64,000 nucleotides of DNA, taken from positions 372,001 through 436,000 of the forward strand of contig CAJJZS010000001.1 in the NCBI GenBank assembly GCA_905197685.1, written 5' to 3'. This document shows, one piece after another, positions 57,848 through 64,000 of this stretch (positions are counted from its first letter, which is position 1; every line of letters starts with the position of its first letter). The stretch comes from an uncultured Oscillospiraceae bacterium (GTDB lineage Bacteria > Bacillota > Clostridia > Oscillospirales > Ruminococcaceae). Under the pieces are notes generated by a model. The model was given only the letters and a program-made list of their open reading frames with translations, did no database searches and was not told the origin of the DNA. Both the position numbers and the translations under genes were made by a program.

Positions 57848-58834
57848 ATGGAACTGTTGTCCAGACCAAGAAGATTAAGAACCAATGAAGAGATACGCAG
57901 CCTTGTCAGAGAAACCCGCGTTTCCAAAGCGTCGCTGATTTACCCGATGTTTGTCAAAGAAGGGGAAGGAATCAAGGAAGAAATCCCCTCCTTGTACGGA
58001 CAGTATCATTACAGCCCCGACAGAATCTGCGAAGGGGTGGAGGAATTGCTGAAATGCGGCGTTCAAAAGATTATGCTGTTTGGAATTCCAAAGCAGAAAG
58101 ATGAACAAGGTTCTTCTGCTTGGCAGGAGGATGGGGTTGTTCAAACCGCTTTGCGTGAAATCAAGAAAAATTTTCCGCAGATGTACTGTATTACCGATGT
58201 TTGTATGTGTGAATACACTTCTCACGGACATTGTGGCGTTTTATGTGAATGTACAACTGTAGACAATGATAAAACGTTGGAATTGCTCAGCAAAACAGCT
58301 ATTTCTCATGTAAAAGCCGGAGCGGATATGGTTGCTCCGTCGGATATGATGGACGGTCGGGTTTTGGCAATTCGACGCGCTCTGGATCGGGAAGGTTTTA
58401 CACATATTCCGATTATGGCATACTCTGCAAAATATGCTTCTGCATTTTACGGTCCGTTCCGAGATGCGGCAGGTTCTGCTCCGTCTTTTGGCGACAGACG
58501 TTCTTATCAGATGGATATTCACAACAGCAGAGAAGCGTTAAAAGAAATTGAAAGCGATATTTCAGAAGGTGCGGATATTGTGATGGTAAAACCGGCGCTC
58601 TCTTATCTGGATATTATCAGTAAAGCATCTCAGGAAATCAACCTTCCTCTTGCAGCTTACAGCGTCAGCGGAGAGTACGCGATGATTGAAGCCGCTGCAA
58701 AAGCAAACCTGATTGACAGAGAGCGAATTATCGGTGAAGTTGCAGTCAGTGTTTTCAGAGCCGGAGCAAATATTTTGATTACCTATCATGCAAAAGAGAT
58801 TGCAAAACTGATTGACGAAGGAAAAATCGGTTAA
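57848..58834 (+). CDS. hemB: Delta-aminolevulinic acid dehydratase (porphobilinogen synthase)
   Basis: Joins two aminolevulinates to porphobilinogen. 328 aa. Zinc-type active site: ITDVCMCEYTSHGHCG (three Cys), with Schiff-base lysines in YSAKYASAFYGPFRDA and IVMVKPALSYLD. The octamer-type Mg site residues cannot be judged by eye. Placed after cobA-hemD and before cbiET, out of pathway order. Confidence 0.96.
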   Translation: MELLSRPRRLRTNEEIRSLVRETRVSKASLIYPMFVKEGEGIKEEIPSLYGQYHYSPDRICEGVEELLKCGVQKIMLFGIPKQKDEQGSSAWQEDGVVQTALREIKKNFPQMYCITDVCMCEYTSHGHCGVLCECTTVDNDKTLELLSKTAISHVKAGADMVAPSDMMDGRVLAIRRALDREGFTHIPIMAYSAKYASAFYGPFRDAAGSAPSFGDRRSYQMDIHNSREALKEIESDISEGADIVMVKPALSYLDIISKASQEINLPLAAYSVSGEYAMIEAAAKANLIDRERIIGEVAVSVFRAGANILITYHAKEIAKLIDEGKIG

Positions 58835-58846
58835 GGAGGGATTGAG

Positions 58847-60109
58847 ATGCCGCAGGTATATCTAATCGGAATCGGAATGGGAAATCCTGAAACATTAACG
58901 CTTCAGGCGGCGCGGTTGATTGAAAAAAGCGATTGTTTAATCGGTGCAAAGAGAATGGTGGAATCGGTGGGCGATTCCGACGCAAAACGCTTTTTTTCTA
59001 TCAAAAACGATGAGATTACAGAAATTATCTCAAAACAGCCGCAGGACAGCATAATTTCTGTTCTTCTTTCCGGAGATGTCGGTTTTTACAGCGCAGCAAA
59101 AAAATTGACGGTTTCCATTCGTGAGCAACTCCCTGAATTTTCAGTGGAATGTATCTGCGGTATCAGCTCTTTACAATATCTTTGCGCAAAAATTCAAACT
59201 TCGTGGGATGATGTGACGGTAGTCAGTGTACATGGCAGACAGGCAAATGTATCGGCTCAGGTCAGAAAAAAGGGGAAGGTTTTTGTTCTGACAGGAAGTA
59301 ATCAGACCGCGGATCAAATTTGCGCTTGTTTGTGCCGGGACGGATTGTCCCATGCAAAGGTTTGGGTTGGGGAAGAGCTTTCTTATCCGCAAGAAAAGAT
59401 TTCTTGCGGAACAGCAGAGCAGCTTTCTTCTCAAACTTTCTCCCATCTTGCTGTTATGTTGATTCAAGTTCAGCCCTCGGTGCAACGAGATTATCCGGCA
59501 TTGGGATTAGAGGACGAAGAATTTTTGCGAAATACGCAGGGAAAAACCGTTCCGATGACCAAGCAGGAAATTCGGGCGGTTTCTATGGCAAAATTGAAAG
59601 TTACACAGGATGCGTGTATCTATGATGTGGGAGCAGGAACGGGTTCTGTTACGGTAGAATCCGCGCTTCTTGCGCCCGGAGGCAGAGTGTTTGCGATTGA
59701 AAAAAATCCACAGGCAGTTCAGCAGTTAAAAGAAAATATTTCTCATTTTTTGCTGACGAATGTGGAGATTGTTCAGGGAACAGCTCCCGAAGCTTTGGAG
59801 GCTCTTCCTCCCCCGGACTGTGTCTTTATCGGTGGTTCATCGGGGAAAATAGAACCGATTCTCCGCCTTTGTTTTGAAAAAAATCCAAAAGCTCGCATTG
59901 TGGTTACGGCGATTACCTTAGAAACCGTTGCCGATATTTTAGAAGCGGTAAAGCAAATTCCGCTCCCTATTTCCCTGGAAATATCTCAGGTATCGGCAGC
60001 AAGAGCAAAGAGCCTGAACACACCCTCTAAGCAGATGCACCTGATGATGGGGCAAAATCCTGTGTTTATCTGCGGAATTTTTCCAAAAGACAGTTCGGAA
60101 CAGTGTTAG
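58847..60109 (+). CDS. cbiET: Fusion CbiE-CbiT: cobalt-precorrin-7 C5 / precorrin-6B C15-methyltransferase (decarboxylating)
   Basis: 420 aa. N-terminal CbiE domain of the tetrapyrrole-methylase fold (VYLIGIGMGNPETLTLQAAR, LLSGDVGFYSAAKKL, CGISSLQYLCAKI); C-terminal CbiT domain of the class I SAM methyltransferase fold (TKQEIRAVSMAKLKV, YDVGAGTGSVTVESALL, VFIGGSSGKI). Equivalent to CobL. Same operon, AAGGAGG upstream. 18 nt to cbiA. Confidence 0.95.
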   Translation: MPQVYLIGIGMGNPETLTLQAARLIEKSDCLIGAKRMVESVGDSDAKRFFSIKNDEITEIISKQPQDSIISVLLSGDVGFYSAAKKLTVSIREQLPEFSVECICGISSLQYLCAKIQTSWDDVTVVSVHGRQANVSAQVRKKGKVFVLTGSNQTADQICACLCRDGLSHAKVWVGEELSYPQEKISCGTAEQLSSQTFSHLAVMLIQVQPSVQRDYPALGLEDEEFLRNTQGKTVPMTKQEIRAVSMAKLKVTQDACIYDVGAGTGSVTVESALLAPGGRVFAIEKNPQAVQQLKENISHFLLTNVEIVQGTAPEALEALPPPDCVFIGGSSGKIEPILRLCFEKNPKARIVVTAITLETVADILEAVKQIPLPISLEISQVSAARAKSLNTPSKQMHLMMGQNPVFICGIFPKDSSEQC

Positions 60110-60127
60110 AAAGGGGGTGCAGACTTT

Positions 60128-61513
60128 ATGACAACGCCGAGGTTCCTTCTCGCAGCGCCCGGAAGCGGAAGCGGAAAAACAACGGTTGCCTGCGCAATTC
60201 TTTCTGCATTAAAAAACAGAGGATTAAACGGTGTTTCTTTTAAATGCGGACCCGACTATATTGACCCGATGTTTCATCGTGAAGCTTTGGGAATTCCGTC
60301 CCGCAATTTGGATCTCTTTTTTGCAGAGGAAAAAACAGTTCGCTATCTTCTGCAAAAAAACAGTCAGGGAAAAGATTTTGCATTTATAGAAGGTGTTATG
60401 GGATATTATGACGGAATCGCCTCAACAAGTATCGCTTCCTCGTGGAATCTTGCAAAAGCGACAAAAACGCCTGCAATTTTAGTGGTAAATTGCAGAGGAA
60501 TGTCTGTTTCGGTTGTGGCGCAGATTATGGGATATTTATCTTACGAAAAAGATAACATGATTCGGGGTGTGATTCTGAATCAAATCAGTAAAGCCCTTTA
60601 TCCGGAAATTAAAGCTCTGATTGAAGAAAAAACATCGGTTTGTGTCTGCGGTTATATGCCGAAGATGTCTGATTGTTCTTTGGAAAGCAGGCATCTTGGG
60701 CTTGTGACTGCGGCAGAAATTTCTGATTTAAAGCAACGATTGCAGCGCCTTGGAGAACAGGCAGAACAAACGATAGATTTTGAACTTTTATTAAAGATTG
60801 CCTCCGAAGCTCCGTCACTTCCAAAAGAAGAGATAAAACTTCCGCAAAAAGCAGAAGTTCCTCTGACAATCGGTGTGGCAAGAGATAAGGTGTTTTCCTT
60901 TTATTATGAGGATAACCTTGACTTGTTGCGGGAATTAGGGGCAAATTTGGTGTTTTTCTCCCCTTTGGAGGATAAAAAACTACCGAAAGATTTAGACGGA
61001 TTGCTGATTGGCGGAGGATACCCGGAAATCTATGCTGCCGAATTGGCTGAAAATCAGGAAATGAGAGAACAGATTCGGAAAGCATTAGAAAACGGACTTC
61101 CCTGTATTGCAGAGTGCGGTGGATTCCAGTATTTGCAGCAATCGTTAGAATCACAAAACGGGAATTTTTTTGAGATGGTCGGTTTTCTTCGGGGCAAAAG
61201 CCGGAAAACAGATTCTTTAAAACGATTTGGTTATGTCAATTTAACAGCGCAGCAGGATAATATTTTGTGTAAAAAAGGGCAGTCATTTCCGGCGCACGAG
61301 TTTCATTATTGGGACAGTGAGGAAAACGGAGAGGTTTTTGCTGCACAAAAGCCGATGAGAAAATCTCACTGGAATTGTATGATTGCTCGCAACAATTTTA
61401 TCGGAGGATATCCTCATTTATATTTTTACTCGAACCCGCAGACAGCAAAAAACTTTTTGAATATTTGTCAGAAATATCACGAGGGAAGGGAAGAGAAAAA
61501 AGATGAGCAATAA
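60128..61513 (+). CDS. cbiA: Cobyrinate a,c-diamide synthase
   Basis: ATP- and glutamine-dependent amidation of the a and c side chains. 461 aa: N-terminal ATP-binding domain (LAAPGSGSGKTTVACAIL, FKCGPDYIDPMFHR, AFIEGVMGYYDG) and C-terminal glutamine amidotransferase (GLLIGGGYPEIYAAELAENQ, with catalytic Cys in GLPCIAECGGFQYLQQ, and His in AHEFHYWD). GAAAGGGGGTG upstream. Overlaps cobT by 11 nt. Confidence 0.95.
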   Translation: MTTPRFLLAAPGSGSGKTTVACAILSALKNRGLNGVSFKCGPDYIDPMFHREALGIPSRNLDLFFAEEKTVRYLLQKNSQGKDFAFIEGVMGYYDGIASTSIASSWNLAKATKTPAILVVNCRGMSVSVVAQIMGYLSYEKDNMIRGVILNQISKALYPEIKALIEEKTSVCVCGYMPKMSDCSLESRHLGLVTAAEISDLKQRLQRLGEQAEQTIDFELLLKIASEAPSLPKEEIKLPQKAEVPLTIGVARDKVFSFYYEDNLDLLRELGANLVFFSPLEDKKLPKDLDGLLIGGGYPEIYAAELAENQEMREQIRKALENGLPCIAECGGFQYLQQSLESQNGNFFEMVGFLRGKSRKTDSLKRFGYVNLTAQQDNILCKKGQSFPAHEFHYWDSEENGEVFAAQKPMRKSHWNCMIARNNFIGGYPHLYFYSNPQTAKNFLNICQKYHEGREEKKDEQ

Positions 61514-62576
61514 AGAGCAGGAAGTCTATCGACGGATTCAATCAATCCGTCCGACAGATGAACAGGCAAAAGCGGCAGCGCAAAAGAGATGGGATTCCAT
61601 AGCAAAACCCCTGCACAGTTTGGGATTGTTGGAAGATGCAATTACTCAAATTGCTGCCATTCAAAAAAGCCCCAAGATATCTTTGAATAAAAAATGTGTA
61701 GCAGTGTTTTGCGCGGATAACGGCGTAGTGGCGCAGGGCGTTACGCAATCCGGACAGGAAATTACCGCAGTTGTAACAGAAAATTTCTGCTCCGGTGACA
61801 CCAGTGTTTGCGCGATGGCTCGAGCGGCAGGAGCAGATGTTATTCCGGTAGATATCGGAGTTGCGACAGATGTTTTCGGAAAAGGGCTGAGGATTCATAA
61901 AATTGCCTACGGAACAAGGGATATGACCACAGGTCCCGCGATGACAAGGGAAGAAGCAGCGGACGCTGTTTTATATGGAATGGATTTGGTCAAGGAATTA
62001 AAACAAAGCGGATATTCCCTGATTGCAACCGGAGAAATGGGGATTGGGAATACAACAACCAGCAGCGCTCTGCTTTCTGTTTTTTTAAATCGACCGATTA
62101 CCGATATGACCGGACGGGGAGCGGGATTGAGCAGCGAAGGTTTAAAACGAAAAATTGCTGCGATTGAAAAATCAATCAAAATCAATCAACCAAATTCCGA
62201 TGATCCGCTCGATGTATTGCATAAATTGGGCGGATTGGATATTGCCGGACTGGTCGGAGTCTTTTTGGGAGGGGCGATTGAAAATATACCGATAGTAATA
62301 GACGGCGTTATTTCCGCTGCGGCAGCTTTTACTGCCATGAAATTCTGTCCGTCAGCCGCGGAATATTGGATAGCGGCTCATGTTTCAAAGGAACCTGCCG
62401 GAAAAATTGTTCTGTCCGCCCTGGGAAAACGCCCCCTTCTTACCTGTGATATGTGTTTGGGAGAAGGAACAGGAGCAGTCGCTGCCTTTCCGATATTAGA
62501 GATGGCAAATGCGGTTTATACGCAGATGAGTACTTTTTCCGAAATAGAGATTGAGGATTATCAGCCTCTGATATAA
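61503..62576 (+). CDS. cobT: Nicotinate-nucleotide--dimethylbenzimidazole phosphoribosyltransferase
   Basis: Activates the lower-ligand base as its riboside phosphate. 357 aa: KRWDSIAKPLHSLGLLEDA, FCADNGVVAQGVTQSGQEIT, GEMGIGNTTTSSAL, the DMTGRGAGL turn, GGLDIAGLVGVFLGGA and a C-terminal HVSKEPAG segment with catalytic-region Glu in LGEGTGAVAAF. Ribosome binding site GAGGGAAGGG inside the cbiA end. Confidence 0.95.
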   Translation: MSNKEQEVYRRIQSIRPTDEQAKAAAQKRWDSIAKPLHSLGLLEDAITQIAAIQKSPKISLNKKCVAVFCADNGVVAQGVTQSGQEITAVVTENFCSGDTSVCAMARAAGADVIPVDIGVATDVFGKGLRIHKIAYGTRDMTTGPAMTREEAADAVLYGMDLVKELKQSGYSLIATGEMGIGNTTTSSALLSVFLNRPITDMTGRGAGLSSEGLKRKIAAIEKSIKINQPNSDDPLDVLHKLGGLDIAGLVGVFLGGAIENIPIVIDGVISAAAAFTAMKFCPSAAEYWIAAHVSKEPAGKIVLSALGKRPLLTCDMCLGEGTGAVAAFPILEMANAVYTQMSTFSEIEIEDYQPLI

Positions 62577-62603
62577 ATAAGGAAGAAAGAGGAGGGATGG
62601 CAG

Positions 62604-63140
62604 ATGATGACCTTAGTCAGCGGAGGAAGCGCAAGCGGAAAGTCCGAATTTGCAGAATCTCTGGTGCTTGCTTCTGCATGGAACAATCGCTTTTATCTGG
62701 CAACGATGATGGTATTCGATGAGGAATGTAAAAAAAGAATAGAACGACATCGTTTGATGCGGGCAAAGAAAAATTTTCAAACGATAGAAGTTCCCATTGA
62801 TTTGCAGAAGGTTTCTTTTCCGAATTGTGAGGGGAAGATTGCGTTATTGGAATGTATGTCCAATTTAACTGCAAACGAGGTGTTTTCTCCCCAAAGAAAA
62901 GCTTCGTTGCAGGAATTAGAAGAAAAAATTGTGCAGGGCGTTTCCTTCCTTTGCGAGCAATGTAACGAGGTGATTGTTGTCACCAATGAGTTGTTTTCCG
63001 ATGGAATCGGTTATGACAGCAGCACACAGGAATATTTAAATCTGTTGGGAAATATCAATCAGTGCTTGGCATTGTCGGCAGACCGAGTGTTTGAGGTAAC
63101 AGCAGGAATACCAATTTGTTGGAAAGGGGAACAAGTATGA
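62604..63140 (+). CDS. cobU: Adenosylcobinamide kinase / phosphate guanylyltransferase
   Basis: Phosphorylates adenosylcobinamide and transfers GMP. 178 aa: P-loop SGGSASGKSEFAESL, the FYLATMMVFDEECKKRIERH block containing the guanylyl-acceptor His (family RIxxHR pattern), VPIDLQKV and VVTNELFSDGIGYDS. Two ATGs in a row (62604, 62607); GAGGAGGG fits either. ATGA overlap with cobS. Confidence 0.92.
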   Translation: MMTLVSGGSASGKSEFAESLVLASAWNNRFYLATMMVFDEECKKRIERHRLMRAKKNFQTIEVPIDLQKVSFPNCEGKIALLECMSNLTANEVFSPQRKASLQELEEKIVQGVSFLCEQCNEVIVVTNELFSDGIGYDSSTQEYLNLLGNINQCLALSADRVFEVTAGIPICWKGEQV

Positions 63141-63937
63141 GTCGGCAACGCTTTACAATCAAAACCTTTTTTGAATCGCTGGATGTTGCGTTTTCGATGT
63201 ATTCCTCCATTCCGGTTCCTCATATTTTGTGGAATGAACAGAATATGAAATATATGCTGGGATTTTTTCCTCTTATAGGATTGGTACAGGCAGTATTTTT
63301 AATGTTATGGGTTTTTTTGTCCCAACGCTTGGAAATAAATCCCGTGTTATTTGCTGCGGTGGCAACCTTGATTCCGCTTATTGTAACAGGAGGAATCCAT
63401 ATGGACGGATTTTGTGATACCGTCGATGCGCTTTCCTCCCATCAGACCAGAGAAAAGAAGTTGGAGATTTTAAAGGACTCTAATTCCGGAGCATTTGCCG
63501 TAATTGGCTGCGCTTCTTATCTGTTGCTCACCTTTGCTCTGTGGACACAACCTCAGGAAGAAAACAGAATGATAACAGCGCAGATCATGTCAATCGGTTA
63601 TGTTCTTTCCCGTTCGATGAGCGCGCTTTCGGTTGTTCATTTTCCTTGCGCAAAAAACAGTGGTCTTGCTCACAGTTTTTCTTGTGCGGCTCAAAAGAAA
63701 CGGGTAGGAATTATCGCGACAGTTTTTATTTTGCTTTGCGCAGTTTGCTTATTATGTGTCCATTTATGGCATGGACTTGCTGTCTGTATTGCCTGCACCT
63801 GTGTTTTTCTGTTTTATTATCGAATGTCAATGAAGCAGTTCGGTGGTATTACCGGAGATTTAGCAGGATATTTTTTACAAATTAACGAGTTGACAATTTT
63901 GTTAATGAGTGTGTGTATCGGAATTTTTGTAAAGTAA
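63137..63937 (+). CDS. cobS: Adenosylcobinamide-GDP ribazoletransferase (cobalamin synthase)
   Basis: Joins AdoCbi-GDP with alpha-ribazole to form adenosylcobalamin. 266 aa, membrane protein with about six helices. Family blocks FSMYSSIPVPHILWNEQNMK, GGIHMDGFCDTVDALSSHQT, KDSNSGAFAVIG and FGGITGDLAGYFLQINEL (Mg-binding acidic residues). Start ATG at 63137 coupled to the cobU stop. Confidence 0.95.
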   Translation: MSRQRFTIKTFFESLDVAFSMYSSIPVPHILWNEQNMKYMLGFFPLIGLVQAVFLMLWVFLSQRLEINPVLFAAVATLIPLIVTGGIHMDGFCDTVDALSSHQTREKKLEILKDSNSGAFAVIGCASYLLLTFALWTQPQEENRMITAQIMSIGYVLSRSMSALSVVHFPCAKNSGLAHSFSCAAQKKRVGIIATVFILLCAVCLLCVHLWHGLAVCIACTCVFLFYYRMSMKQFGGITGDLAGYFLQINELTILLMSVCIGIFVK

Positions 63938-63962
63938 AATAAATCAGAAAAGAGGAGAGCAG

Positions 63963-64000
63963 ATGCGTCTTATTATCGGAGGAGCAAATCAGGGAAAATT
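63963..64000 (+). CDS. Start of a P-loop-like gene in the cobalamin cluster (truncated)
   Basis: Only about 12 codons are inside the window. GAGGAGAG precedes the ATG. The N-terminus begins MRLIIGGANQGK, a glycine-rich P-loop-like start reminiscent of CobU-related nucleotide-binding proteins found in clostridial cobalamin clusters. Too short for a firm name. Confidence 0.55.
   Translation, partial: MRLIIGGANQGK

Overview
The window looks like chromosomal DNA from an anaerobic, endospore-forming member of the Clostridia (Firmicutes), probably from the Oscillospirales/Lachnospirales side. The evidence is an Rnf complex in the clostridial order C-D-G-E-A-B, a spoIIIAA-AH sporulation operon, a tryptophan T-box riboswitch, the Gram-positive rimP-nusA-ylxR-ylxQ-infB-rbfA order, strong AGGAGG ribosome binding sites, several TTG starts and an oxygen-independent (cbi-type) cobalamin pathway. 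Composition is even throughout. There is no phage, insertion sequence, CRISPR array, rRNA or tRNA that I can see.

Layout. 1-5.2 kb: tail of a Gx-type membrane protein, then rnfCDGEAB (ferredoxin:NAD+ oxidoreductase/ion pump). 5.3-7.2 kb: an M24 aminopeptidase P. 7.2-13.1 kb: a minus-strand operon of cobaltochelatase cbiK, an M17 leucyl aminopeptidase, cutC and a large multidomain transglutaminase-like protein. 13.2-17 kb: a DUF6506-like protein, a YitT-family membrane protein, a zinc-ribbon membrane protein and an ABC-F ATPase. 17-24.9 kb: the translation operon rimP-nusA-rnpM-ylxQ-infB-rbfA-nrnA-truB behind an attenuator-like leader. 25-26.8 kb: a half ABC exporter preceded by two tiny ORFs. 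26.9-29.1 kb: DAHP synthase, prephenate dehydrogenase and chorismate mutase. 29.2-32.3 kb: Trp T-box and the trpXYZ uptake system. 32.4-36.3 kb: cyuA, then trmB-nagA-GNAT. 36.4-41.5 kb: a BceAB-like ABC transporter divergent from a LytTR/GHKL two-component system. 41.6-46.9 kb: spoIIIAA-AH. 47-49.4 kb: a BTAD-type regulator, an SGNH hydrolase and a lipoprotein. 49.5-64 kb: a tetrapyrrole/cobalamin supercluster (cbiD, L, F, G, H, J-fusion, hemC, cobA-hemD, hemB, cbiET, cbiA, cobT, cobU, cobS and a truncated next gene).

How the parts fit. The supercluster encodes most steps from aminolevulinate to the lower-loop assembly of cobalamin; the cobalt-inserting enzyme is encoded far away at 12-13 kb. 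cbiC, cbiB, cbiP and hemA/hemL are not in the window. The aromatic genes and the adjacent Trp-regulated transporter form a synthesis-plus-uptake neighbourhood.

The most unusual structure is inside the spoIIIA operon. The last 31 codons of spoIIIAC plus a short tail are present three times in tandem as 123-bp units, each bounded by 12-bp inverted repeats. The differences between the copies are almost all synonymous. I do not know a described system of this kind and regard it as the best candidate for something new here.
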